Positions 41,142-49,443 of a DNA stretch of 64,000 nucleotides are shown here, one piece after another. Each line of letters opens with the position of its first letter. Within the stretch, counting starts at the first letter, position 1. Position numbers and translations under genes: made by a program. Below the pieces are notes generated by a model. The model was given only the letters and a program-made list of their open reading frames with translations. It did no database searches and was not told the DNA's origin. Origin of the DNA: CAIOGI01 sp964561875 (lineage in GTDB: Bacteria; Patescibacteriota; Minisyncoccia; Phycocordibacterales; PALSA-1337); NCBI GenBank assembly GCA_964561875.1, contig CAZLQL010000001.1:56880-120879 (forward strand). Direction: 5' to 3'.

Positions 41142-42527
41142 ATGGCTAAAACTGAAGAGAAAAATACCGAAACAAAGATGGAAAAGATCATATCACTCTG
41201 CAAGAGAAGAGGATTTGTTTTTCAAGGCTCTGAGATTTACGGAGGATTGGCGGGTACTTGGGACTATGGACCATATGGCGTTACTCTCAAGAACAATATA
41301 ACTTCTTTATGGTGGAATAGATTTGTCGATACTAGAGATGATATGTATGGGGTAGATGCAGCTATACTTATGCATCAGAATGTATGGAAAGCTAGTGGTC
41401 ATGTTGGAGGATTCTCTGATCCCTTGGTTACTGATGTTAAAACAAATAAAAGATTTAGAGCAGATCATTTACTAGAAGAGATGGGTGTAGATCCAAAGGG
41501 TATGACTCTTGAACAAATGAATGCTGTCTTTAAGGAAAAGAAAATAAAAAGTCCTGATGGTAATGCTGTAAGTGAAGTAAAACAATTCAATATGATGTTT
41601 AAGACAAATGTAGGTGCACTACAGGATGATTCTTCTATTTCATATCTTCGACCAGAGACCGCTCAAGGACTTTTTGTAAATTTCAAAAATATAATAGATA
41701 CTTTTCATCCAAAACTTCCATTCGGTTTAGCACAGATTGGTAAGGCATTTAGAAACGAGATTGCTCCAAGAGATTTCATATTCCGTGTGCGAGAACTTGA
41801 GCAGATGGAGATCGAATATTTTGTTAAACCAGAAGATTATAAAAAGACATTTGATATTTTCCTTAAAGAACAAAAAGAATTCTTAGTAAAAGATTTGGGT
41901 CTTGATATAAATCATATTCATGAAGTTGAGATTCCAGATGCAGATAGGGCACATTATTCCAAGAGAAGTGTTGATCATGAGTTTGATTTCCCATTTGGTC
42001 AAAAGGAGTTACTAGGTCTTGCGTATAGAACTGATTTTGATCTCAAACAACATACAGAACATAGTGGGACAGATTTGTCATATTATGATGAAGAAACAAA
42101 AGAAAGATTTATACCACATTGTATAGAACCTACTTTCGGTGTTGGCAGATTGATGCTAGCTGTTTTGTCTGACGCCTACACTGAAGACGTTGTAGATGGC
42201 GAAACTCGTGTATATCTCAAGCTCTCTCCAAAAGTCGCTCCAGTTAAAGTTGCTGTTTTCCCACTATTGAAGAACAAGCCAGTCTTGGTTGAGAAAGCTC
42301 AAGATGTTTATAAAATGCTTAAAAAAGATATTAAGGGTGTAGTATTTGATGACAATGGAAATATAGGAAAGAGATATAGAAGACAAGATGAGATAGGTAC
42401 ACCATATTGTGTGACTATAGACTTCGATACTATAGAAAAAGATGCGGGAGTAACTGTGAGAAATAGAGATACAGGAAAGCAAGAGAGGGTGAAGATAGAG
42501 GAGTTGAAACATTATCTCAAGATATAA
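41142..42527 (+). CDS. glyQS: Glycyl-tRNA synthetase, one-chain class II type
   Basis: 461 residues. Motif 1 and start: GFVFQGSEIYGGLAGTWDYGPYG; motif 2: KAFRNEIAPRDFIFRVREL; motif 3: EPTFGVGRLMLAVL, plus a C-terminal anticodon-binding domain (VAVFPLLKNKP). This is the alpha2 form shared with Archaea, eukaryotes and many bacteria, not the alpha2beta2 form. Confidence 0.96.
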   Translation: MAKTEEKNTETKMEKIISLCKRRGFVFQGSEIYGGLAGTWDYGPYGVTLKNNITSLWWNRFVDTRDDMYGVDAAILMHQNVWKASGHVGGFSDPLVTDVKTNKRFRADHLLEEMGVDPKGMTLEQMNAVFKEKKIKSPDGNAVSEVKQFNMMFKTNVGALQDDSSISYLRPETAQGLFVNFKNIIDTFHPKLPFGLAQIGKAFRNEIAPRDFIFRVRELEQMEIEYFVKPEDYKKTFDIFLKEQKEFLVKDLGLDINHIHEVEIPDADRAHYSKRSVDHEFDFPFGQKELLGLAYRTDFDLKQHTEHSGTDLSYYDEETKERFIPHCIEPTFGVGRLMLAVLSDAYTEDVVDGETRVYLKLSPKVAPVKVAVFPLLKNKPVLVEKAQDVYKMLKKDIKGVVFDDNGNIGKRYRRQDEIGTPYCVTIDFDTIEKDAGVTVRNRDTGKQERVKIEELKHYLKI

Positions 42528-42530
42528 AAT

Positions 42531-43151
42531 ATGGACAAGGAACTACAGAAATTCGTAAATTTTGGCAAACTACTAAAAAAATTTAATTCAATAAAAAGGG
42601 ACTTAGGGTCAATACACGGTGAGGGGCAGTTCGATAATGATATAGAGCATTCATATAGAGTGGCTATGTTGGCTTGGTTTATTGTACTTGAATACAAGTT
42701 AAAACTTGATGTAAACAAGGTTATAAAATACGCTTTGGTGCATGATTTTGTAGAGGTCTTTGCAGGAGATTTATCAATTTATAAAAATTATAATCAAGCT
42801 ACAAAAGAAAAAAACGAACATAAATCTCTTTTGAAATTGAAAAAAGATTATCCAAATCAAGCGCTAGTTTGGGATATTGTTACCGAATATGAAAAAAGAC
42901 TAGATGATGAATCAAAGTTTGTATATGTAGTAGAAAAACTAGAGCCAATAATCGTAGTACTTTTATCTGAAAAAGATCACTGGATAAAGAGAAATGTAAG
43001 TATGGAAGATTTTATAGATAGGAAACAGAGAAAGATCAAAGATATAAAGACATTTGCACAAATTTTCAATAAAGAAATGATGGATTATCTTATTAAAAAT
43101 AAAAATAAATATTTTGTAAGATCCAAAAACGTTGGTGTTAAGATTAAATAA
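42531..43151 (+). CDS. HD-domain hydrolase (YfbR-like nucleotidase)
   Basis: 206 residues: first His in NDIEHSYRVAMLAWF, then HD in ALVHDFVEVFAGDL and a later DDESKFVYVVEKLEP Asp. This matches HD hydrolases of the YfbR/5'-deoxynucleotidase group, which remove phosphate from dNMPs. Three bases after glyQS. Confidence 0.85.
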   Translation: MDKELQKFVNFGKLLKKFNSIKRDLGSIHGEGQFDNDIEHSYRVAMLAWFIVLEYKLKLDVNKVIKYALVHDFVEVFAGDLSIYKNYNQATKEKNEHKSLLKLKKDYPNQALVWDIVTEYEKRLDDESKFVYVVEKLEPIIVVLLSEKDHWIKRNVSMEDFIDRKQRKIKDIKTFAQIFNKEMMDYLIKNKNKYFVRSKNVGVKIK

Positions 43152-43187
43152 GGATACTACTTTTAATATCTGGAATCTATAGATTAT

Positions 43188-43217
43188 TTGACAAAGTACC
43201 TAAAGGTATAGTATGAT
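43188..43217 (+). promoter_or_regulatory. Promoter of the 214-aa orphan
   Basis: TTGACA (43188-43193), 18-base spacer, TATGAT (43212-43217); leader of about 105 bases with AAAGGA before the ATG. Confidence 0.75.
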
Positions 43218-43328
43218 TTGAAACAGAAATAGGACATCGAAATGCTATTTCTGCTGTGGCGAAGAGTTCAACAAACTAAATCGAGCATGCTCTGAAAAGG
43301 GCGAGCTCAAAACAAAAGGACAGGCTAT

Positions 43329-43973
43329 ATGGATAGCGAGTTCATAATCGGACAAGGTGCGGGACACAAGTTGGAGTTGGCGTTTCGTCGTGCAAATGAA
43401 GGAAATACACTCCTTGAGTGGCTTGCAACAGGAGATAACCTCCAACAGGTTGGAAGGTTGCATCGTGGTGAAGCTGAATTGGTCCTAAAAGAAAAACCAG
43501 TTCCCGCCCCGGAACCTATAATCGACCCCATCATCCGCGTTGATCGCTCGATACGTCCGTCGTACCCCGATTGGATGAAAGAAGTGATGCACCCGGAATT
43601 GGAATTAGCCGGATCTGCCGAGTATGATATTTCAGCTATTGCTCAATGGCTTCACGACGGTCAAAAGGATGGAAAGTGTATCGAAGGAAACAAGATTTAC
43701 GACCATCTCAAAAAGACCGACACCCTTAAGATCTGCCTCGGACTCCGCGACCTGGAAGAAATCCAAAAGAAAGGCATTGCCTTTTTCCGGAAATACTTCA
43801 AGGATAAAGAAGTCTTGGGATGGGCAAGTATCGTACGTCATCACAAGGGTGGTCTTGGAGTCTCGTCTCTTTATGAGCACTGCGGCAATGTGGTCCTACA
43901 CTGGAGATGGACCGGTAACAATTGGTATGGTAGTCACCCAGCTCTCCTTTACGCGAATAGCATTAAGGTCTAG
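43329..43973 (+). CDS. Orphan hypothetical protein of foreign composition (214 aa)
   Basis: Not recognised. Middle portion EYDISAIAQWLHDGQKDGK and C-terminal WASIVRHHKGGLGVSSLYEHCGNVVLHWRWTG look like a folded, soluble domain. G+C is near half, far above its neighbours. It has a consensus promoter, an AAAGGA SD and a very strong terminator of its own. Same architecture as the genes at 33794 and 48628. Confidence 0.65.
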   Translation: MDSEFIIGQGAGHKLELAFRRANEGNTLLEWLATGDNLQQVGRLHRGEAELVLKEKPVPAPEPIIDPIIRVDRSIRPSYPDWMKEVMHPELELAGSAEYDISAIAQWLHDGQKDGKCIEGNKIYDHLKKTDTLKICLGLRDLEEIQKKGIAFFRKYFKDKEVLGWASIVRHHKGGLGVSSLYEHCGNVVLHWRWTGNNWYGSHPALLYANSIKV

Positions 43974-44025
43974 TTATTTCTGCTTAGGTAGCAAGCTTGA
44001 TCTTTTGTTCCTTGGATCCTTTGAC

Positions 44026-44061
44026 CCCCCAGTCTGCTTTGGCGGATTGGGGGTTAACTTT
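44026..44061 (+). terminator. Very strong terminator after the 214-aa orphan
   Basis: 12-bp stem CCCCCAGTCTGC/GCGGATTGGGGG with two G-U pairs and a TTTG loop, then TTAACTTTTT. Confidence 0.88.
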
Positions 44062-44100
44062 TTATAAGCAAAAAATCTTAAAATATGCTAAATTACCTCT

Positions 44101-45378
44101 ATGAAATTTAAAAAGACAATTCTAAAAAATGGTTTAAGGGTAATAACAGTCCCTATGAAAGGAAACCCTGCTGTAACTGTTATGGCTATGGTAGAAACTG
44201 GCTCAAAATATGAGACAAAAGAGATAAATGGACTATCTCACTTTCTTGAACACATGATGTTTAAAGGTACACCAAAGCGTCCAACAGCAACGTCTATATC
44301 TGTAGAATTGGATAGTCTAGGTGCAAGTTATAATGCTTTTACAAGTACAGAATATACTGGATATTATGCAAAAGTAGAGAATAGACATTTGGATAAAGCA
44401 TTAGATATTATCTCTGATCTATATTTAAATCCTTTATTTAAACAAGAAGAAATAGACAAAGAAAAAGGAGTGATAATAGAAGAGATAAAAATGTACAATG
44501 ACTTGCCACAAAGTCAGGTGGATGAAGTCTTTGATAACTTACTTTATGGAGATGTACCAGCAGGTTGGCCTGTTATAGGACCTGAAGAAAATATAAGAAA
44601 GTTTAAAAGAGAGGATTTTTTGGAATATAGGAAAAATCATTATGTAGCTGAATCTAGTATTGTTGTAGTTTCGGGTGATATAAAAGAGAAAGAGGTAGTA
44701 AATAAAATCGAGAAACTATTTAAAAATATTCCAACTACAAAAAATCAAGAAAAACTACCAGTAAGACAAAGTCAGGATAAGGTTCAAGTTAGAATAAAAT
44801 ATAAAGACACTAGTCAGACACATTTGATGTTAGGCTTTAGAAGTTTTGATGTTAATGATAAAAGAGGACCTATAATGTCAGTACTTAATACTATTTTAGG
44901 ACAAGGTATGAGTTCTAGACTTTTTACAAAAATGCGAGACGATCTAGGTATTTGTTACTATGTCAGATCTATTCATGATACTTTCACAGATCATGGATAC
45001 TTGGCTGTTAGAGCAGGAGTAGATAATACTCGTGTAAAAATTGCTATAGAAAATATAATGATAGAAATAGAGAAATTAAAGAATGAGCTAGTTACAAAAC
45101 AAGAATTAAAAAAAGCAAAAGACTTTATATCTGGAAACATGGCTTTAGGACTTGAAACATCGGATTCTAGAGCGGACTATGTAGGCTTTCAAGAATTATT
45201 AAAAAGAAATATAAAGACACCAGAGGAAAAGCTCAAGGAAATAAATAAAGTTACACCAAAACAAATAAAAGATTTAGCAAATGAAATCTTGATAGAGAAA
45301 AGTTTAAATCTAGCCATGATAGGACCATTTAAAGATAAAAATGAGTTTGAATCTCTATTAAAATTTAAAAATAAATAA
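44101..45378 (+). CDS. M16 family zinc peptidase
   Basis: 425 residues with the inverted zinc motif HFLEHMMFKGT (HxxEH) near residue 56 and the distal Glu in GVIIEEIKMYND. Two homologous halves as usual; the second lacks the motif. Related to mitochondrial processing peptidase-like PqqL/YmxG. Followed directly by metG with no spacer. Confidence 0.92.
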   Translation: MKFKKTILKNGLRVITVPMKGNPAVTVMAMVETGSKYETKEINGLSHFLEHMMFKGTPKRPTATSISVELDSLGASYNAFTSTEYTGYYAKVENRHLDKALDIISDLYLNPLFKQEEIDKEKGVIIEEIKMYNDLPQSQVDEVFDNLLYGDVPAGWPVIGPEENIRKFKREDFLEYRKNHYVAESSIVVVSGDIKEKEVVNKIEKLFKNIPTTKNQEKLPVRQSQDKVQVRIKYKDTSQTHLMLGFRSFDVNDKRGPIMSVLNTILGQGMSSRLFTKMRDDLGICYYVRSIHDTFTDHGYLAVRAGVDNTRVKIAIENIMIEIEKLKNELVTKQELKKAKDFISGNMALGLETSDSRADYVGFQELLKRNIKTPEEKLKEINKVTPKQIKDLANEILIEKSLNLAMIGPFKDKNEFESLLKFKNK

Positions 45379-46830
45379 ATGAAAAATAAATTCTATATAA
45401 CCACCACACTACCTTATGTGAATGCTGAACCACATATAGGTCATGCTATGGAATTTATTCGTGCAGATGTTATTGCTCGTTTTAAAAAGATTCAGGGTTT
45501 TGATGTACTTATAAATACAGGTACAGATGAGCATGGTCTTAAAATATATAGAAATGCTTCATTAAAGAATATGCCAGTGCAAGACTATGTAGATATGCAT
45601 GCAGAAAATTTTAAAAAACTATTGCCTCTTATAGGTTTTTCCGAAGATGCACATTTCTCTAGAACTACCGATAAAAACCATATACAATCCGCTCAAGAGT
45701 TTTGGAAGAGATGTGATAAAAATGGTTATATATACAAGAAAAATTATAAGATTAAATATTGTGTCGGTTGTGAACTCGAGAAAACAGAATCAGAGCTTGT
45801 GGACGGTAGGTGTACTATCCATCCTAGTATGGTGATAGAAGAAATAGATGAAGAAAATTATTTCTTTGCTTTTTCTAAGTTTCAAGAAAAGCTTTTGAAA
45901 ATATATGAAAACAATCCAAACTTTATTATTCCAGAATCAAGATTTAATGAGACAAAGTCTTTTGTAAAATCTGGTCTTGAGGATTTTAGTATTTCAAGAT
46001 TAAAATCTAAAATGCCTTGGGGAGTTCCAGTTCCAGGAGACGACGATCATGTTATGTATGTATGGTTTGATGCTCTTGTAAACTATATATCAAGTATAGG
46101 TTGGCCAAAAGATGAAAAGACATTTAAAGATTGGTGGATAGATACAGGTGGAGTTGTTCAGTATTGTGGTAAAGATAACAATCGTCAACAATCAGCAATG
46201 TGGCAAGCTATGCTTATGGGTGCTGGGCTTACAAATTCAAAACAAATAATAATAAATGGGTTTATAACAGGTGAGGGTGGAATAAAAATGAGTAAAACAC
46301 TAGGAAATGTAATAAATCCGATAGATGTAATAAATGAATATGGTACTGATGCTCTCAGATATTTTGTATTAAGAGAATTAAGTCCATTTGAAGATAGTCC
46401 ATTTACAATGGATAAGTTTAAGGAAGCATACAATGCACACTTGGCAAATGGTCTAGGTAATCTTGTTAGTAGAGTAATGAAAATGGTGGTTGATAATAAT
46501 GTAGATATACCATACAAAGATATAAATATAGATTCAGAACCTGATTATAAAAAATATACAGAGTCACTAGAGAATTTCGAGATAAATAAAGCTTGTGATG
46601 TTATATGGAATATAGTTCAAAAGGCTGATAAAAGAATACAAGATGAACAGCCGTTTAAATTGATAAAGATAGATGAACAAAAAGCAAAAGATATAATATC
46701 AAGTTTGGGTGTAGAACTCTATAAAATATCTATATTATTACAACCGATTTTACCAAGCACTAGTGACAATATTAGATCAATAATAATAGATAGGAAGATG
46801 CCCGCTTCTCCATTATTTTTGAGAAAATAG
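45379..46830 (+). CDS. metG: Methionyl-tRNA synthetase without C-terminal tRNA-binding domain
   Basis: 483 residues. TLPYVNAEPHIGHAMEF (HIGH), zinc knuckle CVGCELEKTE with CTIHP, MYVWFDALVNY, and KMSKTLGN. It ends after the helical anticodon domain; the OB-fold extension usual in many bacteria is absent and instead is encoded at 2682-3110. Start codon immediately follows the M16 stop. Confidence 0.96.
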   Translation: MKNKFYITTTLPYVNAEPHIGHAMEFIRADVIARFKKIQGFDVLINTGTDEHGLKIYRNASLKNMPVQDYVDMHAENFKKLLPLIGFSEDAHFSRTTDKNHIQSAQEFWKRCDKNGYIYKKNYKIKYCVGCELEKTESELVDGRCTIHPSMVIEEIDEENYFFAFSKFQEKLLKIYENNPNFIIPESRFNETKSFVKSGLEDFSISRLKSKMPWGVPVPGDDDHVMYVWFDALVNYISSIGWPKDEKTFKDWWIDTGGVVQYCGKDNNRQQSAMWQAMLMGAGLTNSKQIIINGFITGEGGIKMSKTLGNVINPIDVINEYGTDALRYFVLRELSPFEDSPFTMDKFKEAYNAHLANGLGNLVSRVMKMVVDNNVDIPYKDINIDSEPDYKKYTESLENFEINKACDVIWNIVQKADKRIQDEQPFKLIKIDEQKAKDIISSLGVELYKISILLQPILPSTSDNIRSIIIDRKMPASPLFLRK

Positions 46831-46885
46831 TTTATTTATAAATAAACTAAATCGTAAGTATATTGTATACGGTAAGTAAGGTTTG

Positions 46886-46910
46886 ACACTATTATATAAA
46901 TAGTGTTTTA
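46886..46910 (+). terminator. Hairpin after metG, probable weak terminator
   Basis: ACACTATT/AATAGTGT perfect 8-bp arms with an ATATA loop, then TTTTA. The remaining bases up to 47050 are very AT-rich with no gene. Confidence 0.5.
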
Positions 46911-47057
46911 GTATCGAATTTATTAAAATTTCATTATTTCTTTATATTTTCTTTATCTTATTAAAATAAAATATATTAAGCTCGATCATCAAAATTAATG
47001 CTTGATTCTTTTAACCTTTATGGTAGTGTGTACATACGTGCATATTAAAAGCTTAAT

Positions 47058-47144
47058 AATAAATGTGGCTAGCCCTGGCTGTGCACGGCCATGCTCTACA
47101 GTATACGCTTGTATATATAGGTAGATTGCTCTCCACGAAAAAAC
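47058..47144 (+). promoter_or_regulatory. Structured leader of rpsF
   Basis: Between the AT-rich spacer and rpsF lies a G+C-rich stretch with TGGC/GCCA pairing and a hairpin TCTAC-A-GTATAC-GCTT-GTATAT-ATAG-GTAGA (47095-47125). Bacterial rpsF mRNAs often carry an S6:S18 binding structure; this may be the counterpart, although I do not see the published CCG bulge clearly. Confidence 0.4.
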
Positions 47145-47654
47145 ATGAGTATAAAAAAAGAAGAAGTTTCTCTTGAAGAGAAAATGGGGATATATGAAAT
47201 CGGGTACTTTCTTGTATCTTCAATTCCAGAAGAAAAAGTAGCTGAAATAGCTAATTCTCTAAAGGATGTAATAATCTCAAAGAAGGGAAATATGTTAGGT
47301 GAAGGTTTGCCAGAAAAAAGACCATTGGCATATCCTATGGCAAAGAAGATAGGCGCAAAAAACCATAAGTTTTTTGAAGGCTTCTTCGGATGGTTTAAGT
47401 TTGAACTTTCTACTGCAGATATAGTAGATGTAAAGAAATATTTCGAAAACAGCAATGATGTTTTGAGAACATTACTTATATCAACAGTTAAAGAAAATAC
47501 ATACTTGGGTAAAATAGCTCCTTTAGTTACAGATGATAAGGTTGATACTGAAAAGGTCATGTCTGATAGTTCTGTAGACCCTGAAGCTGTAATACCTACA
47601 GTACCAGCAGAGGAAATAGATAAAAGCATTGATGAAATGGTGAAAGAAGCTTAA
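47145..47654 (+). CDS. rpsF: Ribosomal protein S6
   Basis: 169 residues: YEIGYFLVSSIPEEKVAEIANSL, LPEKRPLAYPMAKK, and FEGFFGWFKFELSTADIVDVKKYFE form the S6 fold; an acidic C-terminal tail of about 45 residues follows. The N-terminus is extended by about 14 residues. rpsF-ssb-rpsR is the common bacterial order. No SD. Confidence 0.94.
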   Translation: MSIKKEEVSLEEKMGIYEIGYFLVSSIPEEKVAEIANSLKDVIISKKGNMLGEGLPEKRPLAYPMAKKIGAKNHKFFEGFFGWFKFELSTADIVDVKKYFENSNDVLRTLLISTVKENTYLGKIAPLVTDDKVDTEKVMSDSSVDPEAVIPTVPAEEIDKSIDEMVKEA

Positions 47655-47679
47655 TATTATAAAGTAATCACATATCACA

Positions 47680-48147
47680 ATGTATTTAAACAAAGCAATT
47701 ATTATAGGAAATCTAACTCGTGATCCTGAAACAAAAGCACTTCCTTCAGGAATAAAAGTAGCAACTTTAGGTGTAGCTACAAATCGTGTTTGGAAAGACA
47801 AGAGCGGTGCCAAACAAGAAAGTACTGATTATCACAATGTTGTTGTTTTTGGTAGACAAGCAGAAACTGTTTCTCAATATTTAAAAAAGGGAAGTAGCCT
47901 GCTTGTGGAGGGAAGATTACAGACTAGATCATGGGATGGTACAGATGGTCAAAAGAGATATAGAACCGAAATAGTTGCTGACCGTATACAGTTTGGACAA
48001 AGATCAGGTGGCCAATCAGGTGGTCAAAACACTTCTTCTGGCTCACAGACAAAATCAGATTCACAAGATGATAATTCAAAAGACATACCATCTGATACCA
48101 TTGAATATCCACAAGATGAGATAAATCCAGACGATATACCGTTTTAA
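47680..48147 (+). CDS. ssb: Single-stranded DNA-binding protein
   Basis: 155 residues: OB fold (1-~108) with NKAIIIGNLTRDPETKALPSG, STDYHNVVVFGRQAE and RYRTEIVADRIQFG; Gly/Gln/Ser-rich linker; acidic tip DDIPF that recruits RecO and other partners. Confidence 0.97.
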   Translation: MYLNKAIIIGNLTRDPETKALPSGIKVATLGVATNRVWKDKSGAKQESTDYHNVVVFGRQAETVSQYLKKGSSLLVEGRLQTRSWDGTDGQKRYRTEIVADRIQFGQRSGGQSGGQNTSSGSQTKSDSQDDNSKDIPSDTIEYPQDEINPDDIPF

Positions 48148-48170
48148 TTAACAATAAACAATAAAATACA

Positions 48171-48374
48171 ATGACAAAGCAGTGTTACTTCCTACAAAAT
48201 AATATAAAACATATCGACTATAAGGATACAGAAATTCTAAAGAAATTTCTAAATCCTCATGGAAGAATAATTAGTAGAAAAAAGACAGGTGTATCTTCAA
48301 AGAGCCAGAGACAACTATCTCTTGCTGTTAAAAGAGCTAGATTTATAGGATTACTACCTTTCGTAGCTAGATAG
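48171..48374 (+). CDS. rpsR: Ribosomal protein S18
   Basis: 67 residues with IKHIDYKDTEILKKFLNPHGRI and the conserved RRKTGVSSKSQRQLSLAVKRARFIGLLPF-type end (KTGVSSKSQRQ, KRARFIGLLPF). Ends the operon just before a large palindrome. The ATG follows an A/T-rich leader without SD. Confidence 0.96.
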   Translation: MTKQCYFLQNNIKHIDYKDTEILKKFLNPHGRIISRKKTGVSSKSQRQLSLAVKRARFIGLLPFVAR

Positions 48375-48380
48375 TTAATA

Positions 48381-48495
48381 AAGAAAAACCAGCAAGTAAT
48401 GTATTCGGACACAGAAATTCTTTACTAAGAATTTCTTCCGCTTCCGGCTCGACGGCCTGCAGAGGGTCCCCATACACTACTTGCTGGTTTTTCTT
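48381..48495. repeat. 115-base structured palindrome after rpsR
   Basis: Arms 48381-48404 and 48472-48495 are complementary at 23 of 24 positions. The 67 bases between them contain a second hairpin, CGGA...GAAATTCTT-TACT-AAGAATTTC...TCCG (48406-48440), and a G+C-rich GGC/GCC hairpin (about 48444-48460). The 3' arm ends in TTTTTCTT so it can act as a terminator, but the size and nested structure go far beyond one. It holds CACAGAAATTCTT, also found at the 3' ends of tRNA-Val and tRNA-Leu. Confidence 0.8.
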
Positions 48496-48522
48496 ATTGT
48501 ACAATTACTGTAATACAACTAA

Positions 48523-48551
48523 TTGACTATATGTATCAATCGTGTTATAGT
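48523..48551 (+). promoter_or_regulatory. Promoter of the receiver-like orphan
   Basis: TTGACT (48523-48528), 17-base spacer, TATAGT (48546-48551), with a leader of about 70 bases and a GAAGGAAA SD. Confidence 0.82.
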
Positions 48552-48627
48552 TTCAAATGGATGGAGCATTCAAACTTGGCACACAAAACACAAAACCAAA
48601 AGTAAGTTCAACTGAAGGAAACTAGAC

Positions 48628-49344
48628 ATGAAAAGACTCAAAGTGTTGGTGTTCGATGATAGTGAAATCCACCGCAAATCCGCACAACTCCTCCTCGGCC
48701 AGGACTACGATCTCACTGTTGTTGGTACCTATGACGAGGCACAGGAGGCGCTTGTCGAGAAGATCGACCACGACAAGAATAAAAAGATTTTTGCCGAGAA
48801 ATTCGGCGACAGTGAACCTTACAAGCGCGACATCGATGATGCATTGCGTGGCGAGCGTATTGCTTTCTATAACGGCGAAGCTAGGGAGCTGGCAACCACC
48901 TATCCCGACTTCGATATCGTCCTTACTGATCTCCTCGTGCCTGCTTCACGGCAGGCGCAGGGCGACGCGGGCAGAAAGTTCGTCGGCCAGGAAATGCCCC
49001 TCGGCACCACCATCGCTCTGCTAGCGATCTGCGCTGGTGTGAAGAAGGTGGCAGTGGTGACAGATATGAATCATCACCATCATCCCGCCTCCGCTGCATT
49101 CGATTGTTTCCACGCCTGCAAGGCAGAAGGGATCGATATCATCTGCATGAATCATGCTGTTTATGTCGCCATTGATGTGGCGACCGGAGAATTGATTTCA
49201 GAGGATTTTGTCAACAGTAACGAAGGGAATAAGAAATATCCCTATCCTGCCGGCGAAAGTTGGGGTAGACGCGAAGGTCTGACTTACGGTAAGGACTGGA
49301 AGATGGTTCTACTGATGTTTACTAGCAAGTCCGAAAAGAAGTAA
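48628..49344 (+). CDS. Receiver-like orphan protein of foreign composition
   Basis: 238 residues. KVLVFDDSEIHRKSAQLLL (Asp10, Asp11) and DFDIVLTDLLVP (Asp101) match strands 1 and 3 of a response-regulator receiver, with about 35 extra residues between them, and VAVVTDMNHHHHP resembles strand 4. No DNA-binding domain follows. G+C is around one half, far above neighbours. Own promoter, SD and terminator. Possibly a stand-alone signalling or metal-related (HHHH) protein. Confidence 0.6.
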   Translation: MKRLKVLVFDDSEIHRKSAQLLLGQDYDLTVVGTYDEAQEALVEKIDHDKNKKIFAEKFGDSEPYKRDIDDALRGERIAFYNGEARELATTYPDFDIVLTDLLVPASRQAQGDAGRKFVGQEMPLGTTIALLAICAGVKKVAVVTDMNHHHHPASAAFDCFHACKAEGIDIICMNHAVYVAIDVATGELISEDFVNSNEGNKKYPYPAGESWGRREGLTYGKDWKMVLLMFTSKSEKK

Positions 49345-49400
49345 CCGAAAGGTGAAATACATAGGTTGGTGGTAGCCCTTGAAACCCAAGCCACCAAAAA

Positions 49401-49430
49401 GCGCACTTCCTAAAGGTTGTGCGCCTTTTC
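49401..49430 (+). terminator. Terminator after the receiver-like gene
   Basis: GCGCAC/GTGCGC stem, 12-base loop, then CTTTTC. A GGTGG/CCACC hairpin lies just upstream. Confidence 0.78.
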
Positions 49431-49443
49431 TATAATTATTTTT

